From Planctomycetota bacterium (GTDB lineage: Bacteria; Planctomycetota; UBA1135; GCA-002686595), in the NCBI GenBank assembly GCA_020853575.1, contig JADYYP010000029.1:41197-105196 (forward strand): a DNA stretch of 64,000 nt, in the 5' to 3' direction. Of this stretch, positions 27,990-36,836 are shown in pieces. Position 1 is the first letter of the stretch. Every line of letters starts with the position of its first letter. Below the pieces are notes generated by a model, which worked only from the letters and a program-made list of their open reading frames with translations, made no database searches and was not told the DNA's origin. The position numbers and the translations under genes are program-made.

Positions 27990-28823
27990 TCACGCCGCAG
28001 CCTGGTCGACTTCCGCGGGCGTCTTGTAGCCGAGCGAAGAGTGCAGCCGTGTGCGGTTGTAGAAGACCTCGATGTAGTCGTGCGTTCCAGCGCGCGCGTC
28101 GGCGAGCCCCGTCCAGCGATGATGGTGCGCCCATTCCTGCTTGAAGGACCCGAAGAAGCTCTCGATCACCGCGTTGTCCCAGCAGTTGCCAGCTCGGCTC
28201 ATGCTGCATTCGATGTCGTGCTGCTCGAGGAGGGCGCGGTACGAGGTGCTCGCGTACTGGGTTCCGCGATCGGAGTGATGCACGAGCCTCGATGCCGGCG
28301 CACGCGCTGTCAGCGCATTCAAGAGCGCGCTCTCCACGAGCTCCGTTCGCATGTGGTTCGCCATCGACCAGCCCACGATCATTCTCGTGGAGAGGTCGAT
28401 GATCGCAGCCAGGTACACCCAGCCCGCGGCTGTCGGGATGTACGTGATGTCCGCGCACCACGCCGAATCGACGGAATCGGCCGTGAATTCGCGATTCAGC
28501 GTGTTCGGCGCGACCGGCCTGTCGTGCCTGGAGTCCGTCGTGACCTTGAAGCGTCGACGCACGCGGCCTGCGAGGCCATCTGCACGCATCAGGCGAGCGA
28601 CACGATCTTCGCCAACCTGCACGCCGTCGCGCACGAGCTGGGCATGGACACGCGGGCTCCCATACGTGCCACGACTGCCCGCGTGGACCTCGCGCACCTT
28701 CGTCAGGAGCTCGGCATTGCTGCTCTCGCGCTCGGTCGGCCGGACGCGGGCACGCGACGCGTACCAGCCGCTGCGCGAGACACCGAGCACTCGGCACATC
28801 AGCGTGATCGGGTAGTTGGCCAT
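27990..28823 (-). CDS. IS3-family transposase OrfB (DDE integrase core)
   Basis: The 277-residue protein contains the HTH_21-type region (MCRVLGVSRSGWY) and the rve core. The DDE residues lie in WCADITYIPT, HHSDRGTQY and NAVIESFFGSFKQEW, and the ending FYNRTRLHSSLGYKTPAEV is typical of the family. All catalytic motifs are intact, so the element may be active. Its frame stays open upstream through the A7 run of orfA, so an OrfAB fusion can be made by -1 frameshifting. Confidence 0.95.
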   Translation of the reverse strand: MANYPITLMCRVLGVSRSGWYASRARVRPTERESSNAELLTKVREVHAGSRGTYGSPRVHAQLVRDGVQVGEDRVARLMRADGLAGRVRRRFKVTTDSRHDRPVAPNTLNREFTADSVDSAWCADITYIPTAAGWVYLAAIIDLSTRMIVGWSMANHMRTELVESALLNALTARAPASRLVHHSDRGTQYASTSYRALLEQHDIECSMSRAGNCWDNAVIESFFGSFKQEWAHHHRWTGLADARAGTHDYIEVFYNRTRLHSSLGYKTPAEVDQAAA

Positions 28824-28834
28824 CTCCGCCGTGA

Positions 28835-29140
28835 TCAGCGCGTAGGCCGATCCTGTTCCTTGGCGAAGAAGGCCGCGGCTTTTTTTAGGAAGTCACGCTC
28901 CATCTCGAGCGTGCGGTTCTCGCGCCGAAGGCGTTGCAGCTCCGCGCGCTCGTCGCTTGTCAGGGCTTCCTCGGGGCCCTTCCCCGCGTCGATGTCGGCT
29001 TGCTGGACCCAACTTCGGAGAGCGGTCTGCGTCAGGTCCAGGTCGCGGGCGACCTTGGAGAGGTTGCCGACCCGGCGAACCATCTGGACGGCGTCAGCTT
29101 TCTGCTCGGGCGTGAAGGAACGGCGCTTGCGTTGCGGCAT
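28835..29140 (-). CDS. IS3-family transposase OrfA (helix-turn-helix and leucine zipper)
   Basis: The 101-residue protein has the HTH_Tnp_1 pattern RRSFTPEQKADAVQMVRR and LSKVARDLDLTQTALRSWV. A coiled-coil region follows (ELQRLRRENRTLEMERDFLKK). It starts 36 bases inside the terminal repeat. It binds the element ends and, as the OrfAB fusion, forms the active transposase. Confidence 0.92.
   Translation of the reverse strand: MPQRKRRSFTPEQKADAVQMVRRVGNLSKVARDLDLTQTALRSWVQQADIDAGKGPEEALTSDERAELQRLRRENRTLEMERDFLKKAAAFFAKEQDRPTR
28880..28886 (-). promoter_or_regulatory. Programmed -1 frameshift site (A7) of the IS3 element
   Basis: On the minus strand CTA-AAA-AAA-G gives Leu-Lys-Lys in orfA. 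Slippage by -1 continues as SRGLLRQGTGSAYALITAEM into orfB without a stop, the standard IS3 arrangement. Confidence 0.75.
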
Positions 29141-29175
29141 GTCGGAGATCCTCGCGCATTTCGCGCGATCTGGGA

Positions 29176-29200
29176 TGTCCGAAATCTCCAGGGAAGGTCA
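29176..29200 (-). repeat. IS3 terminal inverted repeat (left end)
   Basis: On the minus strand it starts TGACCTTCCCTGGAG and ends TTTCGGACA, pairing with 27768-27791. The GAC target duplication is at 29201-29203. Confidence 0.8.
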
Positions 29201-29208
29201 GACCGTCT

Positions 29209-29814
29209 TCAGCGTGCGCCGAACTCCGGACACTCGATGCGCAGATCGAGGTCGGAGAAGTCGATTTCGAGCAACGCACAGCGGTGCGGAGCGCTGGCAT
29301 TCGCACTCGCGTTGCGCCGGAAGTGCTTGCATGCGGTGCACATCCGAACGGCCTGGATCGAGCCGCCTTCGCGCAAGCGGTCGATCATCTTGACCAGGCC
29401 GCGGAACCAAACCGCCTGCTCCTCCTTGCTGAGGGTGTCGACCGCGCCGTGCAACTTGTCGGGCCAGCCCGTGGCGAGCTGCGCTTCCGCCGTACCGGCC
29501 TCGGTGAGCACCAACGACAGGATGCGCGGATCGCGCTCTGCCTTGTTCTTGGTGACGAAGCCCTTGCGCACCAGCGTGTCGACGGCATCGCTGACCGTCG
29601 GCCGAGTCACGGACAGCGCCTCCGCGACCTCCGACAGGCTGGACCCAGGACTGCGCAGCAAGAACACCAGGATCTCACCTTGGGTGGGTGACATTCCGCG
29701 GGACGAAGCCCCGGCGCGCGCTTCGGACCGCAATGCGAGTCCGAGCTTGCCCAACGCGGCGGTGACGCGGCGGCTGAGCTGTTCATGGGGCGGAGCGGTA
29801 GGCGTCTGAGGCAT
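29209..29814 (-). CDS. MarR-family regulator with C-terminal four-cysteine motif
   Basis: The protein has 201 residues from the ATG at 29814, the start that fits MarR N-termini. The winged helix is seen in SSLSEVAEALSVTRPTVSDA and the wing in KNKAERDPRILSLVLTEAG. The C-terminus has CTACKHF, then APHRC and IEC, i.e. four Cys able to bind zinc or an Fe-S cluster. This suggests redox or metal sensing in place of, or in addition to, phenolic ligands. The IS3 element is inserted 9 bases after its stop, so its coding sequence is intact. The target genes are not obvious; the next gene upstream is divergent. Confidence 0.85.
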   Translation of the reverse strand: MPQTPTAPPHEQLSRRVTAALGKLGLALRSEARAGASSRGMSPTQGEILVFLLRSPGSSLSEVAEALSVTRPTVSDAVDTLVRKGFVTKNKAERDPRILSLVLTEAGTAEAQLATGWPDKLHGAVDTLSKEEQAVWFRGLVKMIDRLREGGSIQAVRMCTACKHFRRNASANASAPHRCALLEIDFSDLDLRIECPEFGAR

Positions 29815-30084
29815 GGTGTCGACTCCTAGGGTCGAGGGTAGTGCGAGCTTCTCCCCGCCGTGCAAAGCGGGTTGAACCCGATTTCACTTGTGGCAGACCG
29901 ATCTGTCCACTTGGAATCTCACGCTCTGGTGAGGTTTCCGTGAGCTCGGAATCGCGCCCCGCCGCACGCGCATGACTGCGAACATTCGCGCGCTCGCCGC
30001 GGGCACGCTTCTCGCCTTGGCGCGCGCCCGCTTCGAACGTCACCGCGTTGCATCCCGCGTGTTGACTGCCGCGCCAGGCTCCCC

Positions 30085-31491
30085 ATGAAGACCCTCCGTC
30101 ACTGCGTGTCGTCGTTCGTTGCCCAGCTCACCGTCGCCGCGGTCGCGCTCGCCGGAGAGTCGATCCGCTGGGCACCCGACTGGGACGAGGCCCTGCAGCG
30201 CGCTGGCGCCGAGAAAAAGGTGGTGTTCATCGCCGTCAACATGGACGGCGAGGTGGCCAACGATCGCATGGCGCAGAAGGTCTACGCGGACGAGCGCGTG
30301 GTCGCGGCCTCGGGGTGGACGATCAACGTGGTCGCTTCGCGCTTCGACCACGCGCCGGAGAAGCGCGCCTGCACCCGCTTCGGCGGAATCGAGTGCATCC
30401 AACATCGGCGCATCGAAGGCGCGGTGCGGCAGAACGTGCTCAAGAGCGACGCCAAGGGCTACGTGGTCGCGCCGCAGCACGTGTTCCTCGCGCCCGATCA
30501 GAGCGTGATCCTGTCGGTGCCCTACGAAGTCACGGCCGAGGAGCTCGCCTGGTGCTTCGCGGCGGCTCTCAAGGCCGTTGATCCGGAGGCCGCGAAGAAG
30601 GTGCAAGCCGGCGGGCGCGCTCCGCGACGGCTGATCCAAGGCGCGGTGTTCGACCCCGCCGCGCTCCCCGGCGCCAACCTCGCGCCGCCGACGCGCGCGG
30701 AGGTGCTCGAGCTGGTCAAGGAGCTGCGCGCCTCGATGTGGAGCGAAGGGCGACCGGAGAAGGTGCTGCGCGTCCTGATGTCACCCGAGCCCGAGGCCGT
30801 CGAGTTCATCGCCACCGAGCTCAAGAACGACCTGTTCGGCCGGCGCGGTTGGATCAACCCCGGCGGTGCGGCCGGGGACCCCAAGGATCGACTGATGCAC
30901 GCCATCGGAGTGTTCTCGCCGGCCCCCTATTGGAAGGTCGTCGGGGAGTACCTGGACCACGATGACGAGAAGCTGCGCCACGAGGCCGTGGTGGCGCTCG
31001 AACAACTGGCGGTGCCCGAGTCCGTGAAGGTGCTGCTGGTGGCCTTGGGCAAGGAGAAGCTCCCGGCGATCAAGAAGGACCTGCTGCGCGCGCTGGGGAG
31101 CGCTGGGGCGAGCGACGACAAGGCGCGCAAGGCGCTGCTGAAAAGCGTGGCCAGCGAGAAGGACGAGCTGCTTCGGCGCAACGCGATTCTGGCGCTGGGC
31201 TGGCTCGCGCCGACCGCCGACGTGCAGAAGGTTCTGCGCGACTGCTTGGCGTCCGCGGTCCCCGACGAGCGCTCGGCGGCCGCCGCCGCCATGGGCATCT
31301 CGCGCGACGAGGCCTGGATCGAAGTGCTCGAGAAAGCCATCGCCACGGACAGCGCGCCGGAGTTCAAGCCCTGCGCGGAGTCCGCGGTCCAAGTGCTCCG
31401 CGGAGCCACCCTGAGCGTGCTGCGCACGGCGGTCAAGGCGCTGGGCGAGGACGAGATCGAGCGCGAGAAGTTCTTCGGCCCCGCGCTTTGA
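30085..31491 (+). CDS. Secreted thioredoxin-like - HEAT-repeat protein
   Basis: The 468-residue protein has a signal peptide ending VALAGES. Residues ~28-170 resemble a thioredoxin-fold domain of the type found in planctomycete secreted proteins (WDEALQRAGAEKKVVFIAV). The CxxC pair is missing, so it is probably not redox-active. From ~250 on there are HEAT repeats (LRHEAVVALEQLAVPESVKV, RRNAILALGWLAPTADVQKV). A periplasmic scaffold role is inferred. It is expressed divergently from the MarR gene. Confidence 0.75.
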   Translation: MKTLRHCVSSFVAQLTVAAVALAGESIRWAPDWDEALQRAGAEKKVVFIAVNMDGEVANDRMAQKVYADERVVAASGWTINVVASRFDHAPEKRACTRFGGIECIQHRRIEGAVRQNVLKSDAKGYVVAPQHVFLAPDQSVILSVPYEVTAEELAWCFAAALKAVDPEAAKKVQAGGRAPRRLIQGAVFDPAALPGANLAPPTRAEVLELVKELRASMWSEGRPEKVLRVLMSPEPEAVEFIATELKNDLFGRRGWINPGGAAGDPKDRLMHAIGVFSPAPYWKVVGEYLDHDDEKLRHEAVVALEQLAVPESVKVLLVALGKEKLPAIKKDLLRALGSAGASDDKARKALLKSVASEKDELLRRNAILALGWLAPTADVQKVLRDCLASAVPDERSAAAAAMGISRDEAWIEVLEKAIATDSAPEFKPCAESAVQVLRGATLSVLRTAVKALGEDEIEREKFFGPAL

Positions 31492-31621
31492 GCGCCGGCG
31501 AGACCGTGATTTCGTTCCACCTCTGACTTCGGATTCCGCGCCCCCCCGGGGCGCGCGATTGCCACTCGCACTTCTCCAGCGTTGACCGTAGGCCGGCCGA
31601 AGTTAGCCTCGAACCATCGCC

Positions 31622-32032
31622 ATGTCCGCGCTCCATCGCATCGGGCGAGCCCTCGCGCTCGCTCTCTTGCTGCCCGCCCTGCTCGCGCCGAGCGGTTGGG
31701 CGCTGCGCATGTGCTTCTGCGATGCGATGACCTTCGGGGTTGGCTTCGAGGACCTGTGCTGCAACCCCGAACCCGCTCGCGGCTGCTGCGAGTCGGAGGA
31801 CGAGCCGCAGGAGCGCGCACCGGCGCACCACCAGTGCGAGGAGTGCGAGTCGTTCGACGTGGGCAACCAAGGCCTGCAGCCCACCAGCGCGCCCCATCTG
31901 CCGCAGGTGGCGCCGCCGATCGTGATCGATTGGAGCGCTCCGCGCAGCGAGCTGTGGTGCTCGCCGACCGCGCGGCGTGACTTCGGACGCGCACCGCCCG
32001 GTCGCGTGCGCGCACTGCCCTTGCGCATCTAG
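31622..32032 (+). CDS. Small cysteine-rich exported protein at the head of an exporter operon
   Basis: The 136-residue protein has a signal peptide ending around GWALR. The mature part is rich in cysteine (RMCFCDA, LCCNPEPARGCCESED, HHQCEECES) and ends in a Pro-rich tail. The pattern of paired cysteines, His-rich linker and Pro-Pro is reminiscent of HYC_CC_PP-type proteins encoded beside metal efflux systems; this is an analogy only. It lies 89 bases upstream of the TolC-like gene on the same strand. Metal binding in the periplasm is a reasonable hypothesis. Confidence 0.75.
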   Translation: MSALHRIGRALALALLLPALLAPSGWALRMCFCDAMTFGVGFEDLCCNPEPARGCCESEDEPQERAPAHHQCEECESFDVGNQGLQPTSAPHLPQVAPPIVIDWSAPRSELWCSPTARRDFGRAPPGRVRALPLRI

Positions 32033-32121
32033 CGGACTCCGCTCGCCGTCGTGCGGCGGAGTGCGCCTCCGCCCGTGTGCCTCGGCCGTTTTCGGCCACG
32101 ACTCTCGCGTGCGGAGCTCCC

Positions 32122-33507
32122 ATGTCATTCGTCTCGTTCCGTCTGGTCTGCATTCTGTCGGTGTCGACACTGTGCGCGTGCACTTCGGCCGCGACCTCGG
32201 CCGTGTCCGACGCCTCGTTGTTGGAAGCGCGCTCGCGGCGCTCGTCGCTCGAGGACGTGCGTTCCGCGCTGGCCTTGGCCGAGCTCGGTCCGCTTTCGGT
32301 GCCGCTCCCGACGGCGCCCGATGAAATGCGCGGAGATCGGCGCGAATTCTGGCAAGCGGCGGCGCTCGCCTGGAATCCCGAGCTGCGCCAAATGCGACGT
32401 CGCGTGCGAGAGCTGCGAGCACTGCGCGACTCCGCGGGCCGCCCGGCGGCGCTCGAGCTCGAGGCCGGCGCGCGCGAGATCGCTCGACCTTCGGACGATG
32501 CCGAGCTGTCACTGACTTTCGATCTCCTCGGGCTCCTGGCGCTCGGTCCGTCGGCCGCGGCGCGTGACCTGGCTTCGGCCGAGGAGCGCGCGGCGCTGGC
32601 CGACTTCGAGCGCGCCGTTTGGCGCCTGCGCTTCGACGTCGACCGCGCCCGCGCTCGACTCGCGGGAGCACTCGCGCTCGAAGCCGCGATGCGCGCGCTC
32701 TACGGCGAATGCGCGGAGGAAACGACGCGCATCGACTTGCTCGGCGCGCGCGGCTGGATCGGCCCCGCGATGCGCGAAGGCGCCTACGCCTCGCTGCACA
32801 TGGTCGAGCATCGCCAAACGATGGCGCAACTCGAGGCCGTGAGCATGCGCGCGGAACTGGCCGCGCTGTGCGGGCTCGACGTCTCGCATCCGACGTTCGA
32901 GCAGTTCGGCGGCGGTGCGATCGACCGCTTCCGGGCCGAGGACGTCGAGCTGGTCGAGGCCCAGCCGCGTGAGTTGCTCGAGCGCTTGCCCGAATTGCGC
33001 GCCGCCAAGCTCGCGCTCGCGCTGGCCGAGGCCGAGCTGCGCCGCGAGGCTCGCGAGCAGTGGCCGATGCTGCGCGTCGGCCCGCAGCTGACGTGGATGC
33101 CGGGTGAGACATTGCTCGGCGGAATGCTCGGCATCGACCTGCCGTTTCCCGGAGCGCTCGACGGCCGCATCGCCGCGGCCCGCGAGCGGCGCGAGGCTGC
33201 GCGTGAAGCACTCGAGGATGCGTTGGTCGCGCGGGCTGCGCGCGCCCGCCAGACCCACGAAGCGCTGCACGTGGCGCTGGCTCAGTTCGAGGAGCACGCC
33301 CCCGAGCTCGACCTGTCGGTCGCGCGCATGTTGGTCGCGGCGCGCGCCGAGTTCCGCGCCGATCCGGAGCGCCTGGACAAATGGTCGCTGGCACTGCGCG
33401 AACGCGTCGAGTCCCTGACTTCGTTGGTCGAGGCACGCGTGGACGCTGTCGTGGCCGAGCTCGACGACCTCGAAGCGCGCGGCGTGGCGCGGGAGGAACA
33501 GCCGTGA
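32122..33507 (+). CDS. TolC-like outer-membrane efflux lipoprotein
   Basis: The protein has 461 residues from the ATG at 32122, preceded by GGAG, and has a lipobox (STLCA-C). Long amphipathic helices with two repeated halves (AWNPELRQMRRRVREL, ERLPELRAAKLALALAEAEL, LGIDLPFPGALDGRIAAARE) match the outer-membrane efflux protein family. It should form the outer channel for the exporter encoded directly downstream. Its stop overlaps the GTG start of the adaptor gene. Confidence 0.85.
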   Translation: MSFVSFRLVCILSVSTLCACTSAATSAVSDASLLEARSRRSSLEDVRSALALAELGPLSVPLPTAPDEMRGDRREFWQAAALAWNPELRQMRRRVRELRALRDSAGRPAALELEAGAREIARPSDDAELSLTFDLLGLLALGPSAAARDLASAEERAALADFERAVWRLRFDVDRARARLAGALALEAAMRALYGECAEETTRIDLLGARGWIGPAMREGAYASLHMVEHRQTMAQLEAVSMRAELAALCGLDVSHPTFEQFGGGAIDRFRAEDVELVEAQPRELLERLPELRAAKLALALAEAELRREAREQWPMLRVGPQLTWMPGETLLGGMLGIDLPFPGALDGRIAAARERREAAREALEDALVARAARARQTHEALHVALAQFEEHAPELDLSVARMLVAARAEFRADPERLDKWSLALRERVESLTSLVEARVDAVVAELDDLEARGVAREEQP

Positions 33508-35006
33508 GTCAGGTTCGCCCCGACATCGATCTCGCCGGCCTGGCGCGCGCCGAGCGCCCACTTCCGCCGCCCAAGCGCAGCTCGCTGCGCGTCCTCGTGC
33601 CGCTCGCGATCCTGCTCGCGTTCGCGGTGATCCTCGCGTCGACCCTGGGCGACCTGTGGAAGGGCGCGGTCGAGGTGACGGTCGTCCGGCCGCGGCTGGT
33701 CGACTCCTCGAGCACGGCTTCGGCCGGCACAGCGCTGTTCCAGGCGGCTGGCTGGATCGAGCCCGAGCCGTTCGCGAGCGAGGTCACCGCGCTCGCCGCC
33801 GGCGTCGTGCGTGAGGTTCTCGTGCAGCCCTCCGACGCGATCGAAGCTGGCGCGGTGGTGGCGCGCATGATCAGTGCCGATGCCGAGCTCGCGCTGCGCA
33901 GCGCGGACGCGATGCGCGCCGAGGCCGAAGCGGAGCTGGCGCGTGCCGAGGCCGAAGCGCGCGCGGCCCAGCAGACCTTCGAGACCGCGCTCGCGGTCAC
34001 GCAGGCCTTCGACGTCGCTCGCGCGGAGCTCGCCGGACGAACGGCCGAGGCGGAGCGCCGGGCGGAGGCCGCGCTCGCGGCGCAGGCACGCCTGCACATC
34101 GCCGAGGAGGAGCTCGCCTTGCAGCGCGAGCTCGCCGCCGCTGGCGCCGCAGGTCCGCGCCAGGTCGAGCTCGCCGAGGCGCGCATCGCGGAGGTTCGCG
34201 CCGAGCTCGCGGGCATGCAGGCCGAAGCCGCGCGCGCCCGTGCGGAAGCCGCCAGGGCGCAGGCGGATTCGACGCGCGCGGAGCGCGAGCGAGAGCTGCG
34301 CATCGACGACCGCCAACGGCTCGAGACCGCGCGCGCCATGGTCGATGTCGCGCGCGCCAAGCTCGCGGCGACCGTGGTCACGTGCGACGAAGCGCGCCTG
34401 CGCCTGGAACGCATGGAGGTGCGCGCGCCGGTCGCCGGCGTCGTGCTCGAGCGGCTGGCGTCTCCCGGCACTGCGATCGGTGCCGATGGCGCGGTCGTGT
34501 GCACGCTGTACGACCCGGCGGCGCTGCGCGTGCGCGTCGACATCCCCCAAGGCGAGGTGGGCAAGGTCGGCCTGGGCACGCGCGCCGAGATCCTCGCCGA
34601 ATCGCGGCCGGGCAAGCCCTATGTCGGCGAGGTGATCCGGCTGGTGCACAAAGCCGACATCCAGAAGGTCACGCTGCAGGTGCATGTGCGTCTCGACGGC
34701 GCGGACGCGCTCGTGCGGCCCGAAATGCTGGTGCAGACACGCTTCCTCTCGAGCGGAGCTCCGGTGGGCAGCGCCGACACGGCGTCGCAGATCGTGCTCG
34801 TGCCCGCGCGCTTGGTGCTCGAGGGCGGCTCGCTGTGGGTCGTGGACGGCGCGACGCGCTGTGCGGCATTGCGCAAGGTCGAGCTCGGCGCACGCAGCGG
34901 TGAAGACGTCGAGGTGCGCAGCGGCGTCAACGCCTCGGACAAGTTGATCGACTCCGGCCGCGAGCGCGTCACCGCTGGCGCTCGCCTTCTCGTGCGCGGA
35001 GAGTGA
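33504..35006 (+). CDS. HlyD/MacA-type membrane-fusion protein
   Basis: The protein has 500 residues from a GTG at 33504, with GGGAGG just upstream and overlap with the previous stop. It has one N-terminal membrane helix (LVPLAILLAFAVILASTLG). A split biotinyl/lipoyl domain follows (EVTALAAGVVREVLVQPSDA and VRAPVAGVVLERLASPGTA). A very long Ala-rich coiled-coil hairpin lies at ~130-290. It links the inner-membrane ABC permeases to the TolC-like channel. The large hairpin resembles DevB/MacA adaptors. Confidence 0.9.
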   Translation: MSQVRPDIDLAGLARAERPLPPPKRSSLRVLVPLAILLAFAVILASTLGDLWKGAVEVTVVRPRLVDSSSTASAGTALFQAAGWIEPEPFASEVTALAAGVVREVLVQPSDAIEAGAVVARMISADAELALRSADAMRAEAEAELARAEAEARAAQQTFETALAVTQAFDVARAELAGRTAEAERRAEAALAAQARLHIAEEELALQRELAAAGAAGPRQVELAEARIAEVRAELAGMQAEAARARAEAARAQADSTRAERERELRIDDRQRLETARAMVDVARAKLAATVVTCDEARLRLERMEVRAPVAGVVLERLASPGTAIGADGAVVCTLYDPAALRVRVDIPQGEVGKVGLGTRAEILAESRPGKPYVGEVIRLVHKADIQKVTLQVHVRLDGADALVRPEMLVQTRFLSSGAPVGSADTASQIVLVPARLVLEGGSLWVVDGATRCAALRKVELGARSGEDVEVRSGVNASDKLIDSGRERVTAGARLLVRGE

Positions 35007-35009
35007 GCC

Positions 35010-35699
35010 ATGAGCTTCATCGAACTGCGCAACGTGACCAAGACCTACCGCAAGGGCGAGCACGTCGTGAAACCGCTCGTGGGCGTGACGCTCGACATCG
35101 AAGCGGGAGCGTTCTGCGTGCTCCTCGGGCCTTCCGGCTCGGGCAAGACCACGCTGATGAACCTGATCGCCGCCATCGATCGCGCCGACCAGGGCTCGAT
35201 CCGTGTCGCCGACACCGAGCTCTCGCAGCTGGGAGCCGGAGCGCTGGCCGATTGGCGCGCGCGCACGGTCGGCTACATCTTCCAGCAGGCCAATCTCGTC
35301 CCCGTGCTGACGGCCTACGAGAACGTCGAGCTGCCGCTGTGGCTGCAACCGTTGTCGCGAGCCGAGCGGCACGCGCGCGTTTCGCTGGCGCTGGCCGCGG
35401 TCGGGCTCACCGACCGCGCGCAGCACCTGCCCAAGCAGCTCTCCGGAGGCCAAGAGCAACGCGTGGCCATCGCGCGCGCCATCGTCGCCGACCCACCGCT
35501 GCTGGTGGCCGATGAACCCACCGGCAACCTGGACCACGAGTCCGCGGAAGGCGTGCTCGCGCTGCTCGAGCGCCTCAACAAGGAGCGCGGCAAGACGATC
35601 GTGATGGTGACGCACGATCCGCGCGCCGCGCAGCACGGCACGCGGCACTTCCGCCTCGACAAGGGTGAGCTCGCCGAGACCGAGGGCGCGCGGCGATGA
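35010..35699 (+). CDS. ABC transporter ATPase, MacB/LolD type
   Basis: The 229-residue protein contains Walker A GPSGSGKT, Q-loop in YIFQQANLVPVLTAYENVELP, signature LSGGQEQRVAIARAI, Walker B LLVADEPTGNLD and the His switch VTHDP. The N-YENVE-L and PTGNLD segments are typical of the MacB/LolD (type VII) subfamily. It powers the two FtsX-type permeases encoded next. The start is 3 bases after the adaptor stop. Confidence 0.95.
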   Translation: MSFIELRNVTKTYRKGEHVVKPLVGVTLDIEAGAFCVLLGPSGSGKTTLMNLIAAIDRADQGSIRVADTELSQLGAGALADWRARTVGYIFQQANLVPVLTAYENVELPLWLQPLSRAERHARVSLALAAVGLTDRAQHLPKQLSGGQEQRVAIARAIVADPPLLVADEPTGNLDHESAEGVLALLERLNKERGKTIVMVTHDPRAAQHGTRHFRLDKGELAETEGARR

Positions 35700-36835
35700 A
35701 GCTCGCCAAGCTCACCACCAAGAATCTCGCGCGTCGGCCGATGCGCACGTTGCTCACCGTCGGTGGCGTGGCCTGCGCCATGCTGCTGCTGGTGCTGGTC
35801 GAGAGCCTGGGCTCTGGGCTCGAGCGCGCGCTGTCGGGCAGCGAGGCGGCGCGCACGTTGATCGTGTACCGCCTCAACCGCTACTGCCCGCAGACCTCGT
35901 TCCTGCCCGAGTGGTACGGCCCGCGCATCGAACAGCTCGACGGCGTCGAGAGCGTCTTGCCGGTCAAGGTGTACTTGAACAACTGCCGCGCGAGCCTCGA
36001 CATCGTGCCCTTCAACGGTGTTCCCGCGGACAAGCTGGCCGACACACGCTCGTTCGAGGTCCTCAGCGGGGACTACCAGCAATTCCTGCGGGAAAAGGAC
36101 GCCGCGCTGGTCGGCCGCAGCTTCGCCGAGCGCAAGAACCTCGCGGTCGGCGAGCAGTTCCGCTTCGGCGGCATCAACGTCAAGGTCGCGGGCATCTTCG
36201 GCAGCGCGGAGCCCGTCGAGGACGGGACGGTGATCACGCACCTCGAATACCTGCAGCGCGCTGTGGCGGTCAACAAGCTCGGCACCGTGACGCAGTTCGA
36301 GGTCAAGGTGAAGGACGCGGCGCGCGCCAAGGAGATCGCGGCGCAGATCGACGACCTGTTGCGCTCGGCGCCCGAGCCGACCGACACGCGCCCGCGCATC
36401 CTGTTCCTCGAGCACGCGACGCGAGACCTGCGCGAGATCCTGCACTTCGCGCAGATCCTCGGCATCGCATGCGTGGCCGTCGTGCTCTCGTTGGTCGCCA
36501 ACACGGTGATGATGAGCGTGCAAGAGCGCGTCAGGGAATTCGGCGTGTTCCGCACGCTCGGTTTCCACGCGCACCACGTGGCGGCCATCGTGATCGGCGA
36601 GTCGCTGGCGCTCGCGGGAAGCGGCGGGATGCTCGGCATCGCAGCCGCCTTCGCTGTGATCCGCTTCTCGGATCTGACGATCGGCGCCGAGGGCGTGCCG
36701 ATCTCGTTCACCCTCGACTCCGGCTCGATCGCGCGCGGCTTCGCGGTGGCGCTCGCGACCGGGCTCGCCGCCGGACTGGCGCCCGCGATTCGCTCCTCGC
36801 GCGCGCAAATCGTCGAGAGCCTGAGGTCCGCGTGA
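35696..36835 (+). CDS. FtsX/MacB-family ABC permease
   Basis: The 379-residue protein has one N-terminal helix (TLLTVGGVACAMLLLVLVESL). A ~230-residue periplasmic MacB_PCD domain follows, then three C-terminal helices with the conserved VMMSVQERVREFGVFRTLGF loop. This is the mechanotransmission topology of type VII ABC systems. Its ATG overlaps the ATPase stop (ATGA). Confidence 0.92.
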   Translation: MKLAKLTTKNLARRPMRTLLTVGGVACAMLLLVLVESLGSGLERALSGSEAARTLIVYRLNRYCPQTSFLPEWYGPRIEQLDGVESVLPVKVYLNNCRASLDIVPFNGVPADKLADTRSFEVLSGDYQQFLREKDAALVGRSFAERKNLAVGEQFRFGGINVKVAGIFGSAEPVEDGTVITHLEYLQRAVAVNKLGTVTQFEVKVKDAARAKEIAAQIDDLLRSAPEPTDTRPRILFLEHATRDLREILHFAQILGIACVAVVLSLVANTVMMSVQERVREFGVFRTLGFHAHHVAAIVIGESLALAGSGGMLGIAAAFAVIRFSDLTIGAEGVPISFTLDSGSIARGFAVALATGLAAGLAPAIRSSRAQIVESLRSA

Positions 36836-36836
36836 G

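Larger units (their letters stand above)
27768..29200 (-). mobile_element. IS3-family insertion sequence, complete
   Basis: The 1433-base element has two overlapping-frame transposase genes transcribed on the minus strand. Its ends are imperfect inverted repeats, both starting TGACCTTCC and ending CGGACA (27768-27791 and 29176-29200). A 3-base direct repeat GAC flanks it (27765-27767 and 29201-29203), as expected for IS3 target duplication. It landed just beyond the stop of the MarR gene. Between orfB and its terminal repeat it carries an unusual ~200-base hairpin-rich tail. Confidence 0.9.
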
